Of a stretch of 64,000 nt of DNA, positions 35,479 to 43,486 are shown piece by piece. Origin of the DNA: Acidisoma silvae (GTDB lineage: Bacteria; Pseudomonadota; Alphaproteobacteria; Acetobacterales; Acetobacteraceae). The position numbers were made by a program, and so were the translations under genes. Within the stretch, counting starts at the first letter, position 1. The number at the start of each line of letters is the position of its first letter. The stretch covers positions 40,462-104,461 of the forward strand of contig NZ_JAESVB010000014.1 of assembly GCF_020618775.1 (NCBI RefSeq), given 5' to 3'. The notes below the pieces were generated by a model. That model did not search any database, was not told the origin of the DNA, and worked only from the letters and a program-made list of their open reading frames with translations.

Positions 35479-35558
35479 CGCTCTGTTTCCTGAGCCCGTA
35501 TTGATGTTCGCGGTGCCCGGCTCATCGGCAATCGCGGTTGTCTCGGCAAACCTGATGG

Positions 35559-36824
35559 TCAGACGAGTTTAAGACGCCGCTCCTTCAGCCCTGCCACCGA
35601 ACGGCGGGCGGCTTTCGTGTGCGCGGCGATGGTCGTATCCACGTGCGCCGGGCTCAGCCTCGTCTCGATGACGAGCCGCGCCGCGCCAAGCAGGCCGGCA
35701 TCCCGCCCGCCATGGGCGCGATGAATGCCGAGATGCCGGATGGCGAGCGGCAGGCTGCGCGCATGCAACTGCGTGCGGATACCTGAAAGCAGTGTCTCTC
35801 CCGCATCGGCCAGCGTGCCGCCGATAACGATGGTGCTCGGGTTGAACAGGCTGACGGCATGGGCGATGCCATCTCCGAGTGCGACGCCAGCCGCCTCCAG
35901 CCGCGCTGTCGTCTCCGCCTGACCCGCTTCGAATGATCCGATGACGTCGCGCGCGCTGTTCAGCGCGAGGCCGGTGCTGCGCAGGTCCCGTGCCACGGCC
36001 CAGCCCGCAGCATGGGCTTCCAGGCAGCCATGCTTGCCGCAGCGGCAGAGCGGACCGCCCCTTCGGTCGATCTGCATATGCCCAATGTCGCCCGCGGCTC
36101 CCTGGGCGCCACGATAGAGCCGGCCGTCGGTCATGAGGCCGCTGCCGATGCCGTTGCCGGCCTTCACGAACAGAAACTGACCCGCCTCGGGCCAGTAAGT
36201 GCGGAATTCCGCCAGCGTCATGAGGTTGACGTCGTTTTCGACCAGGACCGGAGCCGGGATGAACGTGCTGAGGCAGCCGCAGATGTCGAAATCGTCCCAG
36301 CCGGGCATGACGGACGGACCCACGACACGGCCACCCGCATGATCGACAGGGGCGGGAAGGCCGATGCCCATGCCCAGCACATCCGCGACGGCTCGTCTAG
36401 ATTGATCGAGCAATGCAAGCCAGCAGCGGGCGAGCTGGGCCAAAACCGCACCCGGCCCGTCTGCCAGGGTGATCGGGATAACGCATTCGGCGAGAAGGGC
36501 AGGGCTGAGATCGACGATCGCCAATCGCGCATGCGTCTCGCCGATATCGGCGACCAGCACAGTGGCGGCATCCGGGGCCAGACGCAGCATGGCGGAGGGT
36601 CTGCCGCCGCCCTGCCGCTTGGGCTCGGGGGTTTCGTCCAGCAGGCCTGCGCCGAGCAACTGCGTCAGGTGCTGCACGACAGTCGTGCGGGAAAATCCGG
36701 TCGCCGTTACCAGGTCCGCGCGCGATCGCGCGATACCGCCCGCCACCAGGGAAAGAATAAGGCCTGCGCCGCTCGTGGGCGTTGCCAGATCACGCCATGT
36801 CACGGGCCGACCCCAGGAAAGCAT
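35559..36824 (-). CDS. ROK-family transcriptional regulator (XylR/NagC-type)
   Basis: This 421-aa protein has an N-terminal winged helix (SRADLVTATGFSRTTVVQHL near residues 34-53) and a C-terminal ROK domain. The ROK zinc motif is CRCGKHGCLEA (Cys-x-Cys-x4-Cys) and GHMQIDRRGG precedes it; an ATP-grasp-like GNGIGSGL segment is also seen. Its start overlaps the kinase gene upstream by 35 bp; a GTG at 36803 would shorten the overlap. It is translationally coupled to the FGGY kinase, and it probably binds the 24-bp palindrome in front of that gene with a sugar as ligand. Confidence 0.92.
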   Translation of the reverse strand: MLSWGRPVTWRDLATPTSGAGLILSLVAGGIARSRADLVTATGFSRTTVVQHLTQLLGAGLLDETPEPKRQGGGRPSAMLRLAPDAATVLVADIGETHARLAIVDLSPALLAECVIPITLADGPGAVLAQLARCWLALLDQSRRAVADVLGMGIGLPAPVDHAGGRVVGPSVMPGWDDFDICGCLSTFIPAPVLVENDVNLMTLAEFRTYWPEAGQFLFVKAGNGIGSGLMTDGRLYRGAQGAAGDIGHMQIDRRGGPLCRCGKHGCLEAHAAGWAVARDLRSTGLALNSARDVIGSFEAGQAETTARLEAAGVALGDGIAHAVSLFNPSTIVIGGTLADAGETLLSGIRTQLHARSLPLAIRHLGIHRAHGGRDAGLLGAARLVIETRLSPAHVDTTIAAHTKAARRSVAGLKERRLKLV

Positions 36825-38379
36825 TCTGCTGATGGTGGTTCAGGTCGTGCAACGTGTCCCGGACCGTCTTGTCCTCGGCGAGTTGCCGATAGCTGCGATA
36901 AATCCGCTGATAGGCCGAATGTTGTCGATCGTCGCAATGGTAGAGCGTTCCGGCACTGGCACCGAAGCGCATAGCGCCCTCGGTGAAATCGGCCACCACA
37001 CCACCGGCCACGGCACCATGAATGGCGGCACCGACGGCTGTCGGGTTTTCCAGCGCTGGCACCGTTATGTCCTGTCCCAGGACATCCGCCATGATCTGAA
37101 CGAGCAGCGGGTTGCGGTGCGCAAGTCCGCTGGTGAGAAGGATTTCTGACACCGCGAGCCCGCCCTGCGTCAGGCAGTCTTTCACGAAATGCGCGCCGTA
37201 GCAGAGACTTTCGAGAAGGGCGCGGTAGATGCCGGCCCCGGTCGTACCCATTGTGAAACCGGCCAGCAGACCGCTGAGATGGGAATCGGCGTAAGGCACA
37301 CGATTGCCGCTCCACCAGTCAAGCGCGACGAGGTGATTTTCTCCCGGCGCCAGACCGGCCGCTTCGGCATTGTAGAGCGCGAAGTTGCGGGCAAGGTCGG
37401 CATCGCGCGGAAAGGTCTGGACAAACCATCCGAGCATATCGCCGAAACCGGCCTGGCCGGCTTCGTAACACCAGAGTTCGGGGAGAACGGCACCCTCGGC
37501 GCACGCTTCCAGGCCGGGTGGCAGGGGAAGGGGCTTGTCTTCGAGCAGCAGATAGGCGGCGGAGGTACCAAGCGCGCCGACCCAGGCCCCGGGGCGCACG
37601 GCACCCACGGCTGGCAGCACGGCATGGGAATCGATGACGGCGACAGCAACGATCGCGGCCCCCAATATGCCCGTGCGCCGGCGCCAGTCATCGTTCAACG
37701 GACCGACCGCAGTCCCGACGGTGGCGGGCATCCCCAGCCGGTCAGCCAGCCCTGGCACGACATCATCGGGATAGCTGATGCCGGGCCGATATTGCGCCTT
37801 ATAGGCCGCGAAATCGAGGCTGCGACGCTCGATCCCGGTGAGTTGCCAGGTCATCCAGTCGCCACTTTCGATGAAGCGCGCGGCCTGATCCCAGATAGCA
37901 GGGGCCTCCTGCTGGATCTGAGCGGCTTTAGGCAGCATCCACTCACCCGAGAGGCGCCCGCCGCAGGATTCGAGGAAGTCGCCCCCTCGTGCATTGATGG
38001 CATCGGCCAGAGGTTGCGCCGCCGCATGCTTCCAGAGTTTGACATAGGCATGCGGCTCGTCCGGATGCAGGGCCGACAGGGGTGTTCCATCAGCGCGCGC
38101 CGGCAGAGGCGAACTCGCGGTGAAATCGAGGCCGATGCCAAGGATGTGCCGCCCCTGGCCCAGATGGCGCAGAACGCTTTCGGCTGCTTCGCTATAATCG
38201 GCCGCATCTTGAAGCGCATATTGCGGGGGTAGGCGACGTCCACTGGGTAGATGGCTTGTCATCACGCCATGCCGGTAGTCGGCGGCTTGGTTTGCTTCTG
38301 CCTTGCCCGTGGCCGCATTGATCAGCACGCCACGCAAAGACAGCGTGCCGAAGTCCAGACCGATGATGAAGCCGGTCAC
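36790..38379 (-). CDS. FGGY-family pentulose kinase (AraB/ribulokinase-like)
   Basis: This 529-aa kinase has the FGGY N-terminal phosphate loop GLDFGTLSLRGVLI (residues 8-21), LGTSAAYLLLE near residue 270 and YEAGQAGFGDMLGWFVQTFP near residue 310, which match L-ribulokinase AraB. The C-terminal ATP site appears as LTSGLAHRNPLLVQIMADVL. Length is close to AraB (about 560 aa). It phosphorylates a ketopentose or related sugar. With the DCXR-like reductase nearby, L-ribulose, D-ribulose or L-xylulose are candidates. No AraA or AraD is present in the window. Confidence 0.88.
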   Translation of the reverse strand: MTGFIIGLDFGTLSLRGVLINAATGKAEANQAADYRHGVMTSHLPSGRRLPPQYALQDAADYSEAAESVLRHLGQGRHILGIGLDFTASSPLPARADGTPLSALHPDEPHAYVKLWKHAAAQPLADAINARGGDFLESCGGRLSGEWMLPKAAQIQQEAPAIWDQAARFIESGDWMTWQLTGIERRSLDFAAYKAQYRPGISYPDDVVPGLADRLGMPATVGTAVGPLNDDWRRRTGILGAAIVAVAVIDSHAVLPAVGAVRPGAWVGALGTSAAYLLLEDKPLPLPPGLEACAEGAVLPELWCYEAGQAGFGDMLGWFVQTFPRDADLARNFALYNAEAAGLAPGENHLVALDWWSGNRVPYADSHLSGLLAGFTMGTTGAGIYRALLESLCYGAHFVKDCLTQGGLAVSEILLTSGLAHRNPLLVQIMADVLGQDITVPALENPTAVGAAIHGAVAGGVVADFTEGAMRFGASAGTLYHCDDRQHSAYQRIYRSYRQLAEDKTVRDTLHDLNHHQQNAFLGSARDMA

Positions 38380-38501
38380 CGTGCGGCCTTCATAGGGCGT
38401 GACTGATCCATAAGCGGGCTGAGCCTTGTTCCGGGATCTTTTTGTGGATCCCCGTTTCCTCGTTTAGCCTAGATAAGGGGGCTCTGCTTCAGATGCAATA
38501 T

Positions 38502-38525
38502 ATTTTGACCAAATTTGGTCAAAAT
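38502..38525. promoter_or_regulatory. Perfect 24-bp palindrome, probable ROK-regulator operator overlapping the kinase promoter
   Basis: The half-site ATTTTGACCAAA is followed directly by its exact reverse complement, giving 24 bp without mismatch. It lies 123 bp upstream of the FGGY-kinase start. On the minus strand it contains TTGACC, a good -35 box, and a TATTGC or ATTGCA lies 16-17 bp further on, so a bound protein would cover the promoter. The linked ROK regulator is the obvious ligand. Confidence 0.7.
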
Positions 38526-38561
38526 TGCCATTTGACGTGGATTGACCATCTCGGAGAGAGT

Positions 38562-38585
38562 TCCCTCAAACGGTCCGTTGAGGGA
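38562..38585 (-). terminator. Stem-loop after amino-acid ABC ATPase gene
   Basis: TCCCTCAA at 38562-38569 pairs with TTGAGGGA at 38578-38585, with CGG/CCG extending the stem inside. It lies 18 bp downstream of the ATPase stop on the minus strand, before the kinase promoter region. It lacks a T run and so may be a weak terminator. Confidence 0.5.
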
Positions 38586-38602
38586 CTCCGAGCCGGTCAG
38601 AC

Positions 38603-39370
38603 TTATCGTGCGAAGCTGGACAGGAAGCGTTTCGTGCGATCGTGCTGCGGCTGGTACAGCAGGGCGGACGGTGGCGCTTCCTCCAAAATTCGACCCGCGT
38701 CCATGAACACGACCCTGTCGGCGACCTCGGCCGCGAATTTCAGCTCATGCGTGACGACGATCATCGTCATGCCTGAACGGGCAAGGTCGCGCATGACTTG
38801 CAGCACTTCGCCGACCAGTTCGGTATCGAGCGCGGAAGTTGGTTCATCAAACAGAATAAGCTTCGGCTGCATCGCCAGGGCGCGGGCGATGGCGACGCGC
38901 TGCTGTTGGCCGCCAGACAGCTGGGCAGGATAGGCATTGGCCTTGTCCGCAAGCCCAACGCGCTCCAGCAGCGCCATCCCTTCTTCGCGCACCTGGGCCA
39001 TAGGCCGTTTCAGGATGCGCGCCGGTCCTTCAATGATATTGCCGAGTGCCGTCAGGTGCGGGAACAGATGAAAGCGCTGAAACACCATGCCCGTGGATCG
39101 CCGCTGCCGCAGGATCTCTCTTTCCGACAGCGGATGAAGCGCATCACCGACCCGCCGATAGCCGGTGAGTTCTCCGTCCACCCACAGCGCCCCGGCGCTG
39201 ATGGATTCAAGCTGGTTGATACAGCGCAGAAAGGTGGTCTTGCCGGAGCCTGACGGCCCGATGATGCAGACGACCTCGCCCAGATGCACATCCAGAGACA
39301 CTTCGGTCAGCACTTGCAATGGGCCGAAGCTTTTACCGACCTTGACGGCGGAGACGACACGCCGGGTCAT
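38603..39370 (-). CDS. Polar amino-acid-type ABC transporter ATPase (PAAT family)
   Basis: This 255-aa ATPase starts at the ATG overlapping the permease stop (ATGA); a longer frame to 39457 is spurious. Walker A is GPSGSGKTT near residues 40-48, the signature [17 protein letters not shown], and Walker [32 protein letters not shown] is typical of GlnQ/HisP-type subunits. It is the last gene of the SBP - permease - ATPase operon at 38603-41081, in line with the NodB-fold hydrolase upstream. Confidence 0.94.
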   Translation of the reverse strand: MTRRVVSAVKVGKSFGPLQVLTEVSLDVHLGEVVCIIGPSGSGKTTFLRCINQLESISAGALWVDGELTGYRRVGDALHPLSEREILRQRRSTGMVFQRFHLFPHLTALGNIIEGPARILKRPMAQVREEGMALLERVGLADKANAYPAQLSGGQQQRVAIARALAMQPKLILFDEPTSALDTELVGEVLQVMRDLARSGMTMIVVTHELKFAAEVADRVVFMDAGRILEEAPPSALLYQPQHDRTKRFLSSFAR

Positions 39371-40248
39371 CGTGCTGCTCTTGCAAAACCACGGCTGGCC
39401 CGCTGCTCCAGGCTGCGCTGGAAGACCGACAAAACCGTCACCACGACGAGGTACCATAGACCGGCCACAAGCAGAAGCTCCATCACCGCCGTGTTGACGT
39501 AATAGACATTCTCGGATGCTTTCAGAAGATCGGTGAATCCCACGATACTGGCGAGGGACGATGTCTTCACGAGACCGATGAATTCGTTGCCGAGCGGCGG
39601 AATGGCCACGCGCAATGCCTGCGGCATGATGATACGCCTCAGCATCATCAGCCTGGGCATGCCGATCGCCTTGCAGGCCTCATATTGTCCGACATCGACG
39701 GCCAGAAGCCCCGCGCGCATGATTTCTGAAATATAGGCGCCCTCGTTGAGACCGAGACCGAGAAGGGCTGCGGCGGCGGGCGTCATGACATGCACGGTCT
39801 TGGCGTACCAGATGCCCTTGATGCCGATATGCGGAAAGACCAGAGCCAAATTATACCAGACCAGAAGCTGCAATATGATTGGCGTTCCGCGGAAGAACCA
39901 TGTGTAGAACAGTGCCACGGTCCGCAGCACGGCATTCGGCGAACTGCGTGCCACGGCACATAGCCCGCCGAGAATAACGCCGATTGCCATGCTGGCGACT
40001 GAAAGCCAAACGGTGTTGACGACACCCATCATAATGGTCGGCCAGAAGATGTATTGGCCGACCACGGCCCAGCCGATCTGGCCCTCTGCGAAGGCGCGGA
40101 CAAGGAGCGCCGCCAATAGAAGGATGATAGCGGCTGCGATCATCCTTCCATAGTGCCTCGGCTTGATATGCCGCAGATTGGCGATATCAAGCTCCTGCTG
40201 ATGGGCCGCGTCTTCCGCGATCGTCTTCAACCGAGCGGCATCGCTCAT
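39367..40248 (-). CDS. Polar amino-acid-type ABC transporter permease
   Basis: This is a 293-aa permease of the HisM/GlnP family with an extended N-terminus (about 35 residues before the first helix). The contact loop appears as [20 protein letters not shown], followed by [20 protein letters not shown], both diagnostic. [15 protein letters not shown] near residue 115 is another hallmark. It shares an A of TGATG with the binding-protein stop. A single permease gene implies a homodimer. It is highly similar in layout to the permease at 57750. Confidence 0.93.
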   Translation of the reverse strand: MSDAARLKTIAEDAAHQQELDIANLRHIKPRHYGRMIAAAIILLLAALLVRAFAEGQIGWAVVGQYIFWPTIMMGVVNTVWLSVASMAIGVILGGLCAVARSSPNAVLRTVALFYTWFFRGTPIILQLLVWYNLALVFPHIGIKGIWYAKTVHVMTPAAAALLGLGLNEGAYISEIMRAGLLAVDVGQYEACKAIGMPRLMMLRRIIMPQALRVAIPPLGNEFIGLVKTSSLASIVGFTDLLKASENVYYVNTAVMELLLVAGLWYLVVVTVLSVFQRSLEQRASRGFARAAR

Positions 40249-41081
40249 CAGGGCGTGGGGCCCTGGTTCAGCGTCATGCTGGGATAGGCGCTATAATCCA
40301 GCTTCCATTTCTTAATCAGAGTCTCATACGTTCCGTCAGACACGGTTTTCAGCAAGGCGGCCTGCCAGGCATTCCGCAATTGCGTGTCGGATTTCGGGAA
40401 GGCGGCGCCCATGAGAGCGGAGGAGATCGGCTCCCCGAGCGGGCGGTATTTGCTGCTCCCCTGCATCTGCACAACGGTCGGGATGGTTTCAAGCCCCTGC
40501 ATCGCCGCGTCGGCCCGGCCAGTGCGGAGATTGGTCAATTCCTGGGCCAGGCTCGCATCCGTAATGACGACAACCGCAGGCTTGCCGGCGGCGACGCAGG
40601 TTTTGTCGCTCCAGGCTTTTATCGTCGTCGGGAAATTGGTGCCCTCGCTTGTGGACACGGTCTTGCCGCAGAGATCGGTCAGCGTCTTGAGATCGGTATT
40701 GTCGGTGGTGGTATAAAAGGCACCGCCGGCCTTCAGATAATCGACGAAGTCGAACAAAGCGCGGCGCTTGGGGATATCATAGATGCCGCTCATGATCATG
40801 TCCGACCGGCCGGATTGCAGCGACGGAATCATCTGTTCAAAGGGGCCATCCTGCCAGTTGAGCTTGACATTGAGAATCTTGGCAGCGGCGCCCGCGAGAT
40901 CGATATCGAAACCCTCGATCGCATTGGTTTTCGGATCATGCAGCTCCAGCGGCGGGTAATCCGCGTTGAGCGCGACATTGATGACGCCCTTTTGGGCGAT
41001 ATCGGGCGGCAGGCTTTGTGCGTGAGCCGCAAACGGGAGCAGCGCAGCAGCAGCGAGCGTGAAAAGTCGGAGCCTGAACAT
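40248..41081 (-). CDS. Polar amino-acid-type ABC substrate-binding protein
   Basis: This is a 277-aa family-3 binding protein. The signal peptide is MFRLRLFTLAAAALLPFAAH (cut near AHA). The mature start GVINVALNADYPPLELHDPK and IEGFDIDLAGAAAKIL are classic. DLCGKTVSTSEGTNFPTTIK with two Cys in the second lobe suggests a disulphide. It heads the operon with one permease and one ATPase and lies 61 bp after the NodB-fold hydrolase. Close relatives occur in the three binding proteins of the right-hand operon. Confidence 0.93.
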   Translation of the reverse strand: MFRLRLFTLAAAALLPFAAHAQSLPPDIAQKGVINVALNADYPPLELHDPKTNAIEGFDIDLAGAAAKILNVKLNWQDGPFEQMIPSLQSGRSDMIMSGIYDIPKRRALFDFVDYLKAGGAFYTTTDNTDLKTLTDLCGKTVSTSEGTNFPTTIKAWSDKTCVAAGKPAVVVITDASLAQELTNLRTGRADAAMQGLETIPTVVQMQGSSKYRPLGEPISSALMGAAFPKSDTQLRNAWQAALLKTVSDGTYETLIKKWKLDYSAYPSMTLNQGPTP

Positions 41082-41142
41082 GAAGTCTCCTGAGAACCGA
41101 TGAAAATCAAACAGGGTTGAAAATGATGGCAGGTAGGCGAAA

Positions 41143-42060
41143 TCAACGGGAAGGAAAAACGATCTGCGGCACGGGTTCGGGCCAGAAGGGCAGTTGTTCG
41201 GCGCGCGGCTGCCACTGACCGGAGGTGATGAGGCCGTCGATATGGTTTGCGATGTCTTCCATGGTCGCGAACCAGACGCCGCCTTTGTCTTTCATATAGG
41301 TGATGAGTTCGACCATCGCCTCCGCCCGCGCCAGCCGGCCGGAGACGAAAGGATGCCAGATGGAAGACCAGAGGCCGCCATGCGCCCAGGCAGCGTCGAA
41401 TTCGGCGCGGAACACGTCCATGGCCTGGGCCGGCGAGCGCGTCGTTTGCCCCATATTGAACTCTTTCATGTTCACATATTGGGGCCAGTCATCCAGAGCA
41501 TGGTCGGATGGCAATTCGATCAGACTGCCGCTGTCGCTTTGCAGAAGATAGGGAATATCGTCACCGCCGAGTGACGCGTCATAGCGGAAGCCGTGCTTGA
41601 TCAGGAGATCGAGCGTATGTTCCGAAAACGCGCCGGAAGGGCAGCGATACCCGGCCGGCGGCCGGCCGGTGGCTTTGTTGATAGCCTCCATGCCACGGAC
41701 GAGGACCGCTTCCTCGTCTTCCGGGGATAATTGATTGACGCGTTCGTGCAGCCATCCGTGATGGCCAATCTCATGCCCGTCATCGACAAGTGCCTTGATG
41801 GCATCGGGATAGGCTTCCACGCACCAGCCCGGCACATACATCGTCTGCCGCATCTCAAAATGGCGCCAGATGTCCACGATGCGTGGCACGGCAACCCGCG
41901 CGCCGTAGCGCAGGCTGGATGACAGGTTGATGCGGCGGCGTGAATCATTGGGGTAATAAAGATGCAGCAGGCTTTCGGCGTCGAAATCAAAGGCGAAGCA
42001 AACCGCGCAACGCGCGCCATCTGGCCAGGGAGGTGGGTTGGCAATCAGTTTCAAGGCCAT
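41143..42060 (-). CDS. NodB-fold hydrolase (polysaccharide deacetylase family, imidase/PuuE-like)
   Basis: This 305-aa protein has NodB-homology motifs FDFDAES (Asp25, Asp27, Glu29), HEIGHHGWLH (His96, His100, His101, His105), GYRCPSG (138-144) and a late HPF/HP motif (IWHPFVSG). It lacks the DDG of typical chitin deacetylases and has no signal peptide, so a cytoplasmic small-molecule role is likely. Allantoinase PuuE and bacterial cyclic imide hydrolases (about 293 aa) share this fold. Its setting in front of an amino-acid-type transporter, with a relative (60180) in a carbamoylase operon, supports cyclic amide opening. Confidence 0.78.
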   Translation of the reverse strand: MALKLIANPPPWPDGARCAVCFAFDFDAESLLHLYYPNDSRRRINLSSSLRYGARVAVPRIVDIWRHFEMRQTMYVPGWCVEAYPDAIKALVDDGHEIGHHGWLHERVNQLSPEDEEAVLVRGMEAINKATGRPPAGYRCPSGAFSEHTLDLLIKHGFRYDASLGGDDIPYLLQSDSGSLIELPSDHALDDWPQYVNMKEFNMGQTTRSPAQAMDVFRAEFDAAWAHGGLWSSIWHPFVSGRLARAEAMVELITYMKDKGGVWFATMEDIANHIDGLITSGQWQPRAEQLPFWPEPVPQIVFPSR

Positions 42061-42259
42061 GCGGTGTCTCTATCCTCGTCTTGAGCTGGACCTTGCGGAA
42101 TACGGCGGATCTGACCTCGCGGCTGCCTGTGTCCATGCAAGATTTGGTCCAGGCATGTTCAACGGCGCAGATCTTAGCGTCAACTCCAAATTCGCCGCCT
42201 GGCAGACAAAATGACGATGTTCCCTGATTGACTTGGCCGGACGCAATTCTACCGTGGTG

Positions 42260-43009
42260 ATGGTACGTCGTATGATCATCAGTCAGATACAGGATAGCAT
42301 CTTGGCAAAGACCAGTACTGGCCCGGAAACAGATTCACCCAAGCGCAGTGTTTCCGAGATTGTCGACGCCCGCCTGTCTGTGCGCGCCTTCCTTGCCGAT
42401 CCGGTTGATGCCGATATCGTCTCAGATATCCTCATCCGCGCCGCGCGTGCTCCTTCTGGCGGCAATCTTCAGCCCTGGACTGTGCATATTGTGCAGGGTC
42501 AAACCCTCACGGCTCTAAAAACCGCCATGGCCAAGCTTTGCTTTGACAGGCCGGATGGCGATCCTATGCCGACGCCTTTCTATCCTGCGACCTTGTCGCC
42601 GGCCCATATGGCGCGCCGTATCGAGAATGGCGCGCGTCTTTATGCGGCTCTCGGCATCGACCGGGATGACAAGGCAGCGCGCAAGGCCTGGATCGACGAG
42701 AATGTCCAGTTCTTCGGGGCGCCGCTGGGTCTGTTCTTTCTCATGCATCGTGACTTCGGGCCTTATCAGTGGTTGGACCTCGGCATCTATATGCAAACCG
42801 TGATGCTGCTGCTCGGCGAAGCGGGCCTGGATACCTGCCCTCAGGCGGACTGGGCCATGTATGCGCCGACCATTGAGGCGATGCTGGGTCTGCCGTCCAG
42901 CCTGACGCTGATTTGCGGCATGGCCGTCGGCTATCGGGACGAGAGCGCGCCGATCAATCAGGTGCGCACGATGCGGGCGTCGCCATTTTTTCCAAACGGG
43001 GAGGCTTAA
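42260..43009 (+). CDS. Nitroreductase-family protein
   Basis: This 249-aa FMN-dependent oxidoreductase is of the NfsA/NfnB superfamily. RLSVRAFLADPVD (the RxSxRxF FMN-binding motif) is near residue 38, and AARAPSGGNLQPWTVHIVQG near residue 63 is diagnostic. The start is uncertain: ATGs at 42260 and 42272 and a TTG at 42302 all fit, and no strong ribosome site singles one out. It is divergent from the NodB-fold gene and convergent with the small gene at 43013 (3-bp gap). It could reduce nitro or quinone compounds. Confidence 0.85.
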   Translation: MVRRMIISQIQDSILAKTSTGPETDSPKRSVSEIVDARLSVRAFLADPVDADIVSDILIRAARAPSGGNLQPWTVHIVQGQTLTALKTAMAKLCFDRPDGDPMPTPFYPATLSPAHMARRIENGARLYAALGIDRDDKAARKAWIDENVQFFGAPLGLFFLMHRDFGPYQWLDLGIYMQTVMLLLGEAGLDTCPQADWAMYAPTIEAMLGLPSSLTLICGMAVGYRDESAPINQVRTMRASPFFPNGEA

Positions 43010-43012
43010 CGC

Positions 43013-43468
43013 CTATTGGTGATCGTAGCTGTCACCATGCGTGACGTGAGGCGTAATGCTGATAGCGCCTGTATCATCAATGTGGAAGCTTCTGACGCCG
43101 GCGTAGGAAATGCCGGCCTGGTCCAGAAGTGCGGTCGCCGCGGATTCCAGGCCCAGCGGCACATAGAGAAAGAAATGCCGCACTTTGGTCGGCGTCAGAT
43201 CATCGGCGGCGTCCGAGCAGGCGCGAAGATGCGGCAGGAGGTCCGGCCCGACCGCGTATTCCACCTCACCGATCTCGCATGCTTGGCCAGTTGCATCGAC
43301 GACCAGAATATCCGGGTAATGGATGCTGCCTTCGCAGGGAATGCCCTGTCTGCGGACCGGCACATTGGTCAGGGTCACATAATCGGCCGGCCAGGTGGTC
43401 TGTCCCGGAAACGGAAAGCGGTTATCCGCGATATAGCGGACAACACGATCATGCGACCCTTGGTCCAT
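43013..43468 (-). CDS. Hypothetical protein with a PD-(D/E)xK-like segment
   Basis: I do not recognise this 151-aa protein. It has no signal peptide. YPDILVVDATGQACEIGEVE (residues about 51-70) recalls the PD...ExE core of the PD-(D/E)xK nuclease fold, but the lysine is not clear. It begins 18 bp downstream of the M20 hydrolase gene on the same strand and is therefore probably its co-transcribed neighbour. The acidic, soluble composition and clean end at a convergent gene support a real coding region. Confidence 0.6.
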   Translation of the reverse strand: MDQGSHDRVVRYIADNRFPFPGQTTWPADYVTLTNVPVRRQGIPCEGSIHYPDILVVDATGQACEIGEVEYAVGPDLLPHLRACSDAADDLTPTKVRHFFLYVPLGLESAATALLDQAGISYAGVRSFHIDDTGAISITPHVTHGDSYDHQ

Positions 43469-43486
43469 TGGACGGTCCTTGATGTT

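Noticed and set aside
36012..36974. 320-codon plus-strand frame
   Set aside because: It is antisense to the ROK regulator, with only compositional coding signal.
37189..38232. 347-codon plus-strand frame
   Set aside because: It is antisense to the FGGY kinase and has no homology or ribosome site.
41143..42060. Calling the NodB-fold proteins chitin or peptidoglycan deacetylases
   Set aside because: They lack a signal peptide and the usual DDG first motif and sit in small-molecule transport and carbamoyl-hydrolase operons.
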